A DNA stretch of 64,000 bases from Cryobacterium melibiosiphilum (GTDB taxonomy: Bacteria > Actinomycetota > Actinomycetes > Actinomycetales > Microbacteriaceae): assembly GCF_003602235.1 (NCBI RefSeq), contig NZ_QZVS01000078.1, positions 20,499 to 84,498 on the forward strand, given 5' to 3'. The notes under the pieces are model-generated. The model saw only the letters and a program-made list of their open reading frames with translations. It ran no database searches and was not told the origin of the DNA. Made by a program: the position numbers and the translations under genes. Positions 35,875 through 44,583 of the stretch are shown piece by piece; positions within the stretch are counted from its first letter, which is position 1; each line of letters begins with the position of its first letter.

Positions 35875-37014
35875 ATGATCATTGGTGTCCCCACCGAAGT
35901 TAAGAACAACGAGTTCCGCGTGGCCATCACCGCCGCCGGGGTACACGAAGCGAAGCTTCACGGCCACACCGTGCTCGTGCAGGCCGGAGCCGGAGTCGCC
36001 TCGGGCTTCAGCGATGCCGACTACACCGCAGCCGGCGCCGACATCATCGACACCGCCGCCGCGGTCTGGGCCGGCGCCGACATGGTGCTCAAGGTGAAAG
36101 AGCCGATCGAGACCGAGTACGTGTACTTTCGCCGGGGCCTGATCCTCTTCACCTACCTGCACCTCGCCGCCGAGCCCGAGCTCGCCACCGCGCTGCTCGA
36201 GTCGGGCGTCACCGCCATCGCCTACGAGACCGTGCAGAAGGCCGACCGTTCGCTGCCGCTGCTCGCCCCGATGAGCGAGGTCGCCGGCCGCCTGGCCGTT
36301 CAGGTCGGCGCCGCGTCGATGACCCGCCCGGGCGGCGGCCCCGGCATCCTGATGGGTGGCGTTCCCGGCGTGCGCGCCGCGAAGGTCACCGTGATCGGCG
36401 CCGGCGTCGCTGGCTCCAACGCCGCCGCGCTGGCCATCGGCATGGGCGCGGACGTCACCATCCTCGACATCAACATCGACCGCCTGCGCGAACTCGACGC
36501 CCAGTACGCCGGACGACTGAAGACCATTGCCAGCAACGCCTACGAGATCGACCGTGCCGTGATCGAGGCCGACCTCGTGGTCGGTTCCGTGCTGATCCCG
36601 GGCGCCAAGGCCCCCAAGCTCGTCACCAACGAGCTCGTCTCGCGCATGAAGCCGGGCAGCGTGCTCGTGGACATCGCCGTCGACCAGGGCGGCTGCTTCG
36701 AAGGCACCCATGCCACCACCCACGAAGACCCCACCTTCGCGGTGCACGGCTCGATCTTCTACTGCGTCGCCAACATGCCCGGCGCCGTTCCGCAGACCTC
36801 GACGCTCGCGCTGACCAACGTCACCCTGCCGTACGCGATCTCGATCGCCGACCGCGGCGTGCGCGCCGCATTCGAGCGCGACGCGGCCCTCGCCGGCGGC
36901 CTGAACATCGCCGCCGGCCAGATCGCGAACCGCTCGGTGAGCATCGCGCTCGACCTGCCGCTCGCGAGCTGGACCGACCTCGTCACCGACACCCCGGCGC
37001 TCGTCACCGCCTAA
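35875..37014 (+). CDS. ald: Alanine dehydrogenase
   Basis: 379 residues from ATG 35875, with AGGAG 6 nt upstream. The N-terminus [24 protein letters not shown] region is typical. Catalytic Lys and His lie in [12 protein letters not shown] and [12 protein letters not shown], and the NAD-binding loop is [19 protein letters not shown]. It converts L-alanine to pyruvate and ammonia with NAD+, in the cytosol as a hexamer. Followed by a hairpin and an amino-acid permease gene, and divergent from a PucR-type regulator, it forms a likely alanine uptake and catabolism unit. Confidence 0.95.
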   Translation: MIIGVPTEVKNNEFRVAITAAGVHEAKLHGHTVLVQAGAGVASGFSDADYTAAGADIIDTAAAVWAGADMVLKVKEPIETEYVYFRRGLILFTYLHLAAEPELATALLESGVTAIAYETVQKADRSLPLLAPMSEVAGRLAVQVGAASMTRPGGGPGILMGGVPGVRAAKVTVIGAGVAGSNAAALAIGMGADVTILDINIDRLRELDAQYAGRLKTIASNAYEIDRAVIEADLVVGSVLIPGAKAPKLVTNELVSRMKPGSVLVDIAVDQGGCFEGTHATTHEDPTFAVHGSIFYCVANMPGAVPQTSTLALTNVTLPYAISIADRGVRAAFERDAALAGGLNIAAGQIANRSVSIALDLPLASWTDLVTDTPALVTA

Positions 37015-37030
37015 CACCCCGCAGACGGAT

Positions 37031-37062
37031 GCCGCGGGGCCGGCACACACCGGCCCCGCGGC
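37031..37062 (+). terminator. GC-rich hairpin after alanine dehydrogenase
   Basis: GCCGCGGGGCCGG (37031-37043) pairs perfectly with CCGGCCCCGCGGC (37050-37062) around CACACA. There is no T-run, so it may be a terminator or a partial attenuator ahead of the permease gene. Confidence 0.6.
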
Positions 37063-37141
37063 CCTTCGACGACCCGATTTGCGCCCACCGGGCGCGGATC
37101 GAAATGATTGAGTCACCACAAACTTTGGGGGAAGAAGAGTT

Positions 37142-38653
37142 ATGTCTAAAGTGACGTCGCCGGCCGGGCGACCCGGGGCATCCGTCGCCCGTTCGTCGGG
37201 CAGCATCCTGCCGAGCTCGGAGCAGCCGCACCTCGCCCGATCGCTGTCGAATCGGCACATCCAGCTGATCGCGATCGGCGGAGCCATTGGAACGGGCCTG
37301 TTCATGGGCTCGGGCAAGACCATCTCGCTCGCCGGGCCCTCGGTGATCTTCGTCTATATGATCATCGGCTTCATGCTCTTCTTCGTGATGCGCGCGATGG
37401 GCGAACTGCTGCTGAGCAACCTCGCGTACAAGTCGTTCAGCGACTTCGCCGGCGACCTGCTCGGCCCGTGGGCCGCGTTCTTCACCAGCTGGACCTACTG
37501 GCTGTGCTGGATCGTGACCGGCATCGCCGAACTGATCGCCATCGCGATCTACGTGGGCTATTGGTGGCCCGACCTGCCGCTGTGGATTCCGGCGCTGATC
37601 GCGATCGGAGTGCTGCTGCTGCTCAACCTGTCGACCGTGAAGGCCTTCGGCGAGACCGAGTTCTGGTTCGCCCTGATCAAGATCGTGGCGATCGTGGCGC
37701 TCATCGTGGTGGGCCTGGTCATGGTCGCCACCCGATTCGAGGCGCCGGGCGGCACCACCGCGAGCTTCAGCAACCTCTGGAACGACGGCGGCATGTTCCC
37801 GACCGGGCCGATGGGCTTCGTCGCGGGCTTCCAGATCGCCGTGTTCGCCTTTGTCGGCCTCGAACTCGTGGGCACGACCGCCGCGGAGGCCAAGGACCCC
37901 GAGAAGAACCTGCCCAAGGCGATCAACTCGATCCCTCTGCGCATCATGCTCTTCTACGTTCTCGCCCTGATCATGATCATGACCGTCACCCCGTGGCGCG
38001 AGGTCACGGCCGATGTCAGCCCCTTCGTGGCCATGTTCACGCTGGCCGGGCTCGGCATCGCCGCGTCTGTGATCAACTTCGTGGTGCTCACGAGCGCGGC
38101 ATCGTCGGCGAACTCTGGCCTGTATTCCACGTCACGGATGCAGTACGGCCTGGCCGGCGAGGGTGACGCCCCGCGCCGCTTCGGCCGGCTGACCCGCCGC
38201 AAGGTGCCCGCGAACGCGCTGTTGTTCTCGTGCATGTTCCTGGCCACGAGTGCCCTGCTGCTCTACGCGAACAAGTCGATCATCGAGGTGTTCACGGTCG
38301 TGACCACGATGTCGGCGGTGCTGTTCATGTTCGTCTGGACGATCATCCTCACGAGCTACCTCGCCTATCGTCGCCGCCGCCCGCAGCTGCACGCCGCCTC
38401 GAAGTTCAGGATGCCCGGCGGCGTCTGGATGTGCTGGGTCGTGCTCGGGTTCTTCGGTTTTCTGATCTGGGCGCTCACCCAAAAGGCGGACACCCTCGAG
38501 GCCCTGCTGATGGTGCCGGTGTGGTTCGTCATTCTCGGGAGCGCGTGGGCGATCATCCGTCGTCGCCCGGAGCACCGAGCGCGCCAGTCGCTGCACGAGG
38601 CCGCGGTGCGCATCGACGCCGTGGCCGCAGCCGAGTGGGCCGCCACCCGCTGA
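37142..38653 (+). CDS. Amino acid permease (APC superfamily, CycA/GabP-like)
   Basis: 503 residues with 12 predicted membrane helices. The family opening [20 protein letters not shown] marks the amino acid-polyamine-organocation AAT group (CycA, AroP, GabP). Helix-six region [20 protein letters not shown] and [14 protein letters not shown] are present. The position 127 bp after alanine dehydrogenase suggests that it imports alanine, glycine or D-serine, like CycA. A GGGGGAAGAAGAG ribosome site precedes ATG 37142. A polar tail of about 35 residues follows the last helix. Confidence 0.87.
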   Translation: MSKVTSPAGRPGASVARSSGSILPSSEQPHLARSLSNRHIQLIAIGGAIGTGLFMGSGKTISLAGPSVIFVYMIIGFMLFFVMRAMGELLLSNLAYKSFSDFAGDLLGPWAAFFTSWTYWLCWIVTGIAELIAIAIYVGYWWPDLPLWIPALIAIGVLLLLNLSTVKAFGETEFWFALIKIVAIVALIVVGLVMVATRFEAPGGTTASFSNLWNDGGMFPTGPMGFVAGFQIAVFAFVGLELVGTTAAEAKDPEKNLPKAINSIPLRIMLFYVLALIMIMTVTPWREVTADVSPFVAMFTLAGLGIAASVINFVVLTSAASSANSGLYSTSRMQYGLAGEGDAPRRFGRLTRRKVPANALLFSCMFLATSALLLYANKSIIEVFTVVTTMSAVLFMFVWTIILTSYLAYRRRRPQLHAASKFRMPGGVWMCWVVLGFFGFLIWALTQKADTLEALLMVPVWFVILGSAWAIIRRRPEHRARQSLHEAAVRIDAVAAAEWAATR

Positions 38654-38667
38654 CCCGCTGGCCGGGG

Positions 38668-40332
38668 TTAGTCGCGCAGGGCGGCGCGGGCGAGCAGCAC
38701 GGCGCCGGGCAGGCTCAGTTCGTCGGACTGGCCCCTGCCCGGCAGCAGCCTGCCCGTTCCGGCCCAGGACAGCACGTCGACGGTCTTCATCGCCTCGGCG
38801 TACGCCGAGTCGTTGCCGTAGCGGCCGCCGCCGCCGATCTCCCAGCCCAGGATCGAGCTGAACTTGTCGAGGTCGGCGCGCATCTTCACGAAACCCGTCG
38901 CTTCGCCCGCCCCGACGACCATGAGCACCAGGAACGCGATCTCGCGACCGACCGGTGTGCGCTCCAGCGGGAGCCTCGCCGCGATGGCCTGCCACATCTT
39001 CTCGGGCGACTCGCGCGCGGAGCGCCCCAGCTTCGTGGGCACGAGAACACCACGCAGCTTGCGCGCGAGGCCCAGGGCGACGACCGCTTCACGCAGATCG
39101 CCCAGGTGATACACGGCGGACTCCCGATTGGCCGGTCGAAGCCAGGAGCGGTCGGGGTCGAGCTCCTTCATCAGCGTGCGCACGCGGGCGGGCGGCAGGA
39201 AGCCGGCCGCGGTGAGCGTGATCCCGTCGCCCAGATGCATCAGATAGCGACGGATGACCATGGTCGCCGTCTCGACGGCGTCGTGCGGGAGCTCCGCCTG
39301 CGGCACCATGGCGGCGCCGACGTAACCGGCGAAGAAGCGCTGGGCTTGCACCCCGACGTGCGTGAACATGGCACGCAGGGCCTCCCGGGGGATGCCGGAC
39401 TGCACCATGGCCGCGGCGAACCAGGGTTCGGTGGTCTCAGCGTGATCGAGACCAGCAGCGTCGGGACCGTCCCAGTGGTTCGCGCCGGCCGGCCCGAGGT
39501 CGAGCCAGTCGAGGCCGGCGTCGGCGAGGTCGAGGCGGGCGAGCCCCCGGTTGATGGCGCCGAGGTCGATCTCGTCGACGAAGCCGCGCAGGTTCAGGGC
39601 CCGGATCGTCGGCAACCACTGCTCACGGTCGGGGTGCCCCGAGTGGGCGGCGACCGTGAGCAGGTGGTCGTAGCTGAACATGCCGCCGACATCTTCGGGC
39701 GGGCCGTTGCGGGCGCCGTCGAGGCAGCGCACCGCGGCATCCGGTGAATCCGGCTCGACCAGATCGAGGGTCAGGGTGTGGTCCCAGCCGTCGCCGAAAT
39801 CGTAGGTGTAGTGCAGCAGATCGCCGGGCTCGGCGAGAAATTGGTCGAGGCGCAGGTCGCTTTCCATCACACCGACGTCGCCCTCGGCGAGCGCGAACGG
39901 GGTCAGGATGCCCTCGGTCTCGTAGCCGAGGGGGTCGCCCGCGGTCGTGAACTGGTGCAGGTGGGTATCTTCCCAGCCGATGGCGACCTGGATCACCTCG
40001 TGCAGCCGGTCGAGGCGGATGTCGCTCGGCAGGCTCAGCGAACGCCAGATCGGCGGGGCCGAGTCGTTGAGCCGGACGCGCACGCACAACCGGCGCGGTT
40101 CGCTCGGCGGGGTCAGCAGGGGCAGCGGATTCTTCTCGCGCACGGCGAAAAAGGACGCGGGCTCGGTCGGCCCGGTTGGCGGCGTGGGAATCTGGTCGCC
40201 CGCGTTCTGCGCGTGCAGGCGTTCCTTGGCGGCGAACAGGTCGATCACGTTGTCGACGGGCGGAGGCGCGCCCTGCGGGTCAGGCCGGAGCGGCAGGTCC
40301 ACTGGTGGCTTGGGCGTCCATTGCTCAGTCAT
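38668..40332 (-). CDS. Plasmid pRiA4b ORF-3 family protein
   Basis: 554 residues from ATG 40332. The pRiA4b ORF-3-like domain (PF07929) spans about residues 80-250: VRLNDSAPPIWRSLSLPSDI, IQVAIGWEDTHLHQF and HYTYDFGDGWDHTLTLD. The C-terminal 300 residues, ending in ILGWEIGGGGRYG and LLARAALRD, are unassigned. Its biochemical function is unknown. The start appears leaderless, with TACACT 8 nt upstream on the minus strand. It is divergent from the DUF2809 gene and convergent with the permease. Confidence 0.8.
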   Translation of the reverse strand: MTEQWTPKPPVDLPLRPDPQGAPPPVDNVIDLFAAKERLHAQNAGDQIPTPPTGPTEPASFFAVREKNPLPLLTPPSEPRRLCVRVRLNDSAPPIWRSLSLPSDIRLDRLHEVIQVAIGWEDTHLHQFTTAGDPLGYETEGILTPFALAEGDVGVMESDLRLDQFLAEPGDLLHYTYDFGDGWDHTLTLDLVEPDSPDAAVRCLDGARNGPPEDVGGMFSYDHLLTVAAHSGHPDREQWLPTIRALNLRGFVDEIDLGAINRGLARLDLADAGLDWLDLGPAGANHWDGPDAAGLDHAETTEPWFAAAMVQSGIPREALRAMFTHVGVQAQRFFAGYVGAAMVPQAELPHDAVETATMVIRRYLMHLGDGITLTAAGFLPPARVRTLMKELDPDRSWLRPANRESAVYHLGDLREAVVALGLARKLRGVLVPTKLGRSARESPEKMWQAIAARLPLERTPVGREIAFLVLMVVGAGEATGFVKMRADLDKFSSILGWEIGGGGRYGNDSAYAEAMKTVDVLSWAGTGRLLPGRGQSDELSLPGAVLLARAALRD

Positions 40333-40414
40333 CCCGAGCCAGTGTACGGGGCCCCTGTGTAGAGCGCTCCGGTGGGCGCGTGCCACCGAGCGCGGGCGGG
40401 CTTAGTGTGAAGCA
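40332..40414. promoter_or_regulatory. Divergent pair of leaderless promoters
   Basis: On the minus strand TACACT (40346-40341) lies 8 nt before ATG 40332. On the plus strand TAGTGT (40403-40408) lies 5 nt before ATG 40414. Neither start has a Shine-Dalgarno sequence. Confidence 0.5.
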
Positions 40415-40836
40415 TGGGGAACTCACGGAGCGCCGGCACGACACGCACCACACCACCGCTGAACTTTCGGCTCACACTCGCCCTGACCGGGCTGGCCGTG
40501 ATCGCGACGGGACTCGCGGTGAACGCCGTCGTCACGGGCGTCACGGGCGATCTGCTGGGCGGTGCCCTCTACGCGGTGCTCGTGTGCCTGGCGGTCGCCT
40601 TCATGGCTCCGCGGCGCCATCCGATCATGATCGGTGCGGTGGGATTCATGCTCTGCGCCCTCGTGGAGCTCTTTCAGCTCACGGGGATTCCGAGCGCGAT
40701 CGCCGACGTCTTCGCGCAGGCAGCCTTGGTGCTCGGAACGACCTTCGTGCCGCTCGACTTCGCGGCCTATCTGGTGGGAGCAGGGTGTGCCGCGGCCGGG
40801 CTGGCCCTGAGCCGCGCGTCGCGCACCGCCAACTAG
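40414..40836 (+). CDS. DUF2809-like small membrane protein
   Basis: 140 residues with four predicted membrane helices (LTLALTGLAVIATGLAVNAV; YAVLVCLAVAFMAP; PIMIGAVGFMLCALVELFQL; FAAYLVGAGCAAAGLAL). The element GDLLGGALYAVLV and the polar stretch VELFQLTGIP agree with the DUF2809 family. The function is unknown. It lies alone between the pRiA4b-like gene and a convergent NERD gene. Confidence 0.7.
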   Translation: MGNSRSAGTTRTTPPLNFRLTLALTGLAVIATGLAVNAVVTGVTGDLLGGALYAVLVCLAVAFMAPRRHPIMIGAVGFMLCALVELFQLTGIPSAIADVFAQAALVLGTTFVPLDFAAYLVGAGCAAAGLALSRASRTAN

Positions 40837-40845
40837 CCTATTCCG

Positions 40846-40920
40846 GTCCAGCTAGCCCAGCACGGCCTGGTTGCCCAGCACGGTCCAGCTAGCCCAACAC
40901 GGCCAGCTAGACCGGTGCGG
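40846..40920. repeat. Degenerate tandem repeat between convergent genes
   Basis: Three to four variants of CAGCTAGCCCAGCACGG fill the 94-bp gap between the DUF2809 and NERD stop codons. I see no hairpin with a T-run here. Confidence 0.5.
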
Positions 40921-40930
40921 TCCAGGCAAC

Positions 40931-41728
40931 TCAGAGCAGGCTGGCCCCGAGCGGTGACAGCACCGTGACGAGTGTCAGGCCCGCGCCCAGCAGAGCCGCG
41001 CCCAGCATGCCCCAGCCGATGCGCCGCCTGCGGGCGCCGCGCACGGCCTCGTCGAGCAGCAGAAACCGTTCCCGCAGTTCGTCGGGTTCGATCGCGGGCA
41101 GCGCGCTCCACAGCTCGGGGCTGTCGATGACGGTGACCAGCGCCATCCGCTCGGCGGGCCCGAGCACGGTGGGGAGGGTCGTGAGCCAGCGGCGCAGGTC
41201 CTCGGCATCGATGACTTTGACCTGGGCGGGGCGCTCGCGAATCGTGATGCGTTTCGGGTCGACGCAGGCGACCACCGGGCGAACGGAGGTGCGCAGCGGG
41301 GTGAGGTCGCGCAGGATGCGGGTCAGGCGGTGGGCCTCGAACTCGGCGTCGCGAATGTAGGGCCTCTTTTCCCGCCCCACCATCAGCGTGCGGTGCGCCA
41401 CCCAGATCTTCGCCCCGCGGTGCAGCTTGGTCGTGATCGTGAACACCCCGGCCGGGCCCACGAGCAGGTGGTCGATGTCGCTCTCACGGGTGCGCACGGG
41501 AAGGGCGTGAAAGACGGTCCAGCCGCCGGGCAGGCCGGCCAGCAGCCGCGCGACGGCGATTTCGCCCTGCGCTCCGAGATACCAGGGCAGGCTCTCGGCT
41601 CCGAGCGGCGACCGCCCGGCAAGTCGGGCGAATCGGGACCGCGGAGGGACCAGGCTCTGCTCGAGCAGCAGCACCTCGATGACGGACTGTGCCGCAAATC
41701 GCTGCCGCATAGTGTGCGTTTCTGACAT
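40931..41728 (-). CDS. NERD-domain protein with C-terminal membrane helix
   Basis: 265 residues. The nuclease-related domain (NERD, PF08378) spans about residues 45-150: LGAQGEIAVARLL, SDIDHLLVGPAGVFTITTK and the Lys-containing core. A middle part of unknown function follows and a C-terminal helix (MLGAALLGAGLTLVTVLSPL) ends the protein. NERD is remotely related to restriction-endonuclease folds and its role in bacteria is unclear. ATG 41728 has GAGAGGGG upstream on the minus strand. Confidence 0.82.
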   Translation of the reverse strand: MSETHTMRQRFAAQSVIEVLLLEQSLVPPRSRFARLAGRSPLGAESLPWYLGAQGEIAVARLLAGLPGGWTVFHALPVRTRESDIDHLLVGPAGVFTITTKLHRGAKIWVAHRTLMVGREKRPYIRDAEFEAHRLTRILRDLTPLRTSVRPVVACVDPKRITIRERPAQVKVIDAEDLRRWLTTLPTVLGPAERMALVTVIDSPELWSALPAIEPDELRERFLLLDEAVRGARRRRIGWGMLGAALLGAGLTLVTVLSPLGASLL

Positions 41729-41943
41729 GGATGACCCCTCTCGGCTGCCGAATCTAGCGATCGAACTCCGAGTTCACGCAGCCCCCGAACTGGCCGTAGC
41801 GGGCCGCCCGAATATGGGATCGCGGGTCCAACCGTGCGGCTCTATGCTGGTCGTGACGGTGCGGGTGCCAGTTCGGGGACTGATCACTGCGGCCGGGTAG
41901 TCCTAGACTCGGCTCGCCCACTGTCGCAACGCGAGGACTTTCC

Positions 41944-42240
41944 ATGGATCTGCCCGGCCCCGGCTGGCCCTTCGAACCGAGCGACGCCGCGCGGGCCCGT
42001 GGGCGCAACACCTGGGCCTTCACCGGGCTGATGTTCTCGGCGGGCTCACTGCTGCTCAATCCGTTCGGGATCGTGGGGCTGATCGGCATCGTGTTCTCAG
42101 CCCTGGGCCTGGCCCGCTCGCACCAACTGGAAGGCATGGCCTACCGCGTCACGGGCCGAGGACAGTCACTGATAGGCCTGGGAATCGGACTGGCCGAGAC
42201 GGTGTATTTCGCCTATCGACTCGGCGAATACCTGAGCTGA
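41944..42240 (+). CDS. Small DUF4190-like membrane protein
   Basis: 98 residues with two hydrophobic helices (AFTGLMFSAGSLLLNPFGIVG... and LIGLGIGLAETVYFAYRLG) and the polar linker LARSHQLEGMAYRVTGRGQS. The arrangement resembles DUF4190/septum-related small proteins of Actinobacteria. There is a GAGGA ribosome site upstream. Function unknown. Confidence 0.65.
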   Translation: MDLPGPGWPFEPSDAARARGRNTWAFTGLMFSAGSLLLNPFGIVGLIGIVFSALGLARSHQLEGMAYRVTGRGQSLIGLGIGLAETVYFAYRLGEYLS

Positions 42241-42388
42241 CCTCGGACACTTCCTTCTGGACTCCCCGACGCGTGGCTGAGACCGGGCTGTGGATTCGGT
42301 AACGCTTTACGCACCGGCGGCGCGGCGATTGTGTCACCCGTCCGGGGGCCCGCAGGCTGGAGGCAACAAAATTGAGGACACCTGCACC

Positions 42389-43000
42389 ATGAAAAAGAAG
42401 ACTGCCCTGATTTCCGGTGCCGCCGCACTCGTTCTCATCCTCGGCGGAGTCGGCATCGCCGTCGCCGTCGACGCAAACGACAACGACAGCCGCCTGACCG
42501 GTGAGACGCTGGAGCGGGCCAGCAACGCTGCCCTCGCTGAGGTCGGCACCGGCACCGTCACGAGCGCCGAGCGCACCAACGACGACGGTGCCTCCTACGC
42601 GATCGAGGTGCGCCTCGACAACGGCGACGAGGTCGACGTTGAGCTCAACGACTCCTTCGAGGTCATCTGGGTCGGCGACTTCGACTCCAACGACGACGAC
42701 AACGGCTCGGCGACTGTTCCGAGTTCGACGGCCACGGCCGACGCTGCCGCGGCTGCCGCTGCTGCCGCCGCTGCCGCTGCCGCTGCGGAGGCCGCCACCG
42801 CGACATCCGCTGAGTCCCGCGCCAGCGCCGAGGCGGCCGCCCTCGCCGCCGTCGGCAGCGGCACCGTCACCGAATTCGACATCAGCGACGACAACGACCA
42901 CCTCTACGAGGTCGAGGTCACCCAGGCGAATGGCCAGGACGTCGATGTCGAACTCGATGCGAACTTCACCGTTCTGCGCGTGGACGACGTCGCACGCTAA
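42389..43000 (+). CDS. Secreted PepSY-domain protein with polyalanine linker
   Basis: 203 residues from ATG 42389. An N-terminal signal/anchor (KKKTALISGAAALVLILGGV) is followed by two PepSY-like repeats: AALAEVGTGTVTSAERTNDD...VRLDNGDEVDVEL and AALAAVGSGTVTEFDISDDN...VTQANGQDVDVEL. They are joined by an uninterrupted run of 15 Ala residues and more Ala-rich sequence (about 112-150). PepSY domains often inhibit or modulate peptidases at the cell surface. The two halves are clearly duplicated. A stem-loop follows the stop. Confidence 0.8.
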   Translation: MKKKTALISGAAALVLILGGVGIAVAVDANDNDSRLTGETLERASNAALAEVGTGTVTSAERTNDDGASYAIEVRLDNGDEVDVELNDSFEVIWVGDFDSNDDDNGSATVPSSTATADAAAAAAAAAAAAAAAEAATATSAESRASAEAAALAAVGSGTVTEFDISDDNDHLYEVEVTQANGQDVDVELDANFTVLRVDDVAR

Positions 43001-43047
43001 CCCCTTCCGCACGACGCGAATTCCCGGTCTGACCCGGCACACAGACA

Positions 43048-43080
43048 GCCCCGGCAACGTCGCCGGGGCGTTCTGGTTTC
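43048..43080 (+). terminator. Terminator after the PepSY gene
   Basis: GCCCCGGC (43048-43055) pairs with GCCGGGGC (43062-43069) around AACGTC and is followed by the T-rich GTTCTGGTTTC. Confidence 0.65.
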
Positions 43081-43113
43081 CGCGCCGGGCCGTCACGGGC
43101 GGCGGCCGCGGGG

Positions 43114-43144
43114 TTCGACCGTGCTCGCCCCTCGGCGGTAGAAT
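43114..43144 (+). promoter_or_regulatory. Probable promoter of the degenerate sensor kinase gene
   Basis: TTCGAC (43114-43119) and a near-consensus TAGAAT (43139-43144) are separated by 19 bp. Confidence 0.4.
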
Positions 43145-43181
43145 TGGCAGGCCACTCCGGTGACCCGAGCGATTGCGACGG

Positions 43182-44504
43182 ATGCTCCAAGACCCGAACG
43201 TTCCCCCCTCGGCTTCGGCCACTCCCGCAGATGCGGGACGCTCCGCAGCCGGTTCTTCTGAACCCGCAGCCGGGACCTCGCCGGCACCGGTTCCGACGGC
43301 ATCCGGCCCGGCGGCATCCGGCCCGACGGCCGCAGCGCCGGTATCCGCTCTGCCGCCCCGATCGCGCCTGCGCGCGGCGGTGCGCCGCCTGCTCGGCCGC
43401 CCGGAGAACACCCCGGGCGCGCACCGCGTCACTGCCCCAGACACCGCCAAGGCCGATACGCCGCTCACCGCCCTGCTCACCGCCCTGCTCGCCGAGCGGG
43501 AAATCGCCCTCGGCGGCATCCGCGAGGGCGTCATCGCCGTGGATTCCCGCGGCCAGGTCACCCGCTTCAACGAGACCGCGCGGCTGCTGCTGGAGCTGCC
43601 CACCACCGCGGTCGGCACGCCCCTAACCCAGCTCGGCCTCGATGCCGGAGCCGTGCGCGCCCTCAGCGCCCGCCGCGCCGACGATCGCGACCTGGCCTGC
43701 GTCGCCGCCGGCCGCATGCTCGTGCTCAACCAGGTCACCGTGCAGCCGCGCCGCGGCCGCTCCGAAACGGTCACGACGCTGCGTGACCGCACCGAACTGG
43801 TCACGCTGCGCCTGCCCGGCGCCCGCGCGCCCGGCCCGGTCGGGCTGCCCTCGCCCAGTAACCAAACGGATGAATTCACGCACCGCGTGCACACGGTGGA
43901 GACGATCGCGGCGCTGGCAGAAGCATCCGTCGGCGCAGCATCCGACCGCCCAGAACCCCTCAGCTACCTGACCGCGATCTGCGCCGAGCAACGCGGTCCG
44001 CTGACCCGCATCATGGACCCGTTCGTCGCGGCCCTGCTGATCTCCCGCACCGCGGTAGTCAGCGGGCGCGGTGCGGCCCTGCGGCTGACCGTCGATTCGG
44101 CGCTGCCGCGCCTCGACCCGGCGACAAGCGCCGACGTCGTCACGGTGCTCGGAATCCTGCTCGATAACGCCCTCGATTCGGTCGATGGCTCCACCGTGAG
44201 GCAGATCACCGTGCAGATCGACTGCACCACGGCCGGCGCCGAGGCGCCGCTCGCGGCCCGGCTGGTCGACGTGCGGGTGCGGGTGCACGACACCGGACCC
44301 GGCATCGCCGGTGGGCTCATCGACCACATTTTCGAGGTCGAGCAGGTCACGCAGGCACCGGTGCGGCACCGGGCGGACCCCGGCTTCGGCCTGGCCATCG
44401 TGCAGCTGGTCGCCACCCGCCGCGGCGGCAGCGTCGGCTACGACTTCGCCGATGGCGCCGCCTTCGACGCGGTGCTGCCGGTGCGTCCGGCGCCCGAGGC
44501 CTGA
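43182..44504 (+). CDS. CitA/DcuS-like PAS-HATPase protein lacking the phospho-accepting His
   Basis: 440 residues from ATG 43182 (TTG 43173 is also in frame). The Ala/Pro-rich N-terminus has no membrane helix and no periplasmic sensor. A PAS domain follows (EREIALGGIREGVIAVDSRG, residues about 105-190), then a SPOB_a-like helix and an intact HATPase domain: N-box LDNALDSV, G1 HDTGPGIAG, G2 GFGLAIVQLV. In DcuS/CitA kinases the phospho-acceptor lies in HEFxNRxH; here the codons read DEFTHRVH (Asp at about residue 230). No response regulator is adjacent. It may be a pseudokinase, an ATP-binding regulator or an altered kinase. Confidence 0.75.
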   Translation: MLQDPNVPPSASATPADAGRSAAGSSEPAAGTSPAPVPTASGPAASGPTAAAPVSALPPRSRLRAAVRRLLGRPENTPGAHRVTAPDTAKADTPLTALLTALLAEREIALGGIREGVIAVDSRGQVTRFNETARLLLELPTTAVGTPLTQLGLDAGAVRALSARRADDRDLACVAAGRMLVLNQVTVQPRRGRSETVTTLRDRTELVTLRLPGARAPGPVGLPSPSNQTDEFTHRVHTVETIAALAEASVGAASDRPEPLSYLTAICAEQRGPLTRIMDPFVAALLISRTAVVSGRGAALRLTVDSALPRLDPATSADVVTVLGILLDNALDSVDGSTVRQITVQIDCTTAGAEAPLAARLVDVRVRVHDTGPGIAGGLIDHIFEVEQVTQAPVRHRADPGFGLAIVQLVATRRGGSVGYDFADGAAFDAVLPVRPAPEA

Positions 44505-44583
44505 CCCGTCGCAGCTGTGCGCGAATGCGGCTGATCGCTACAGCGACGACGACCCGCTCCTGCGGACGGGGGGAGACCCGGCG

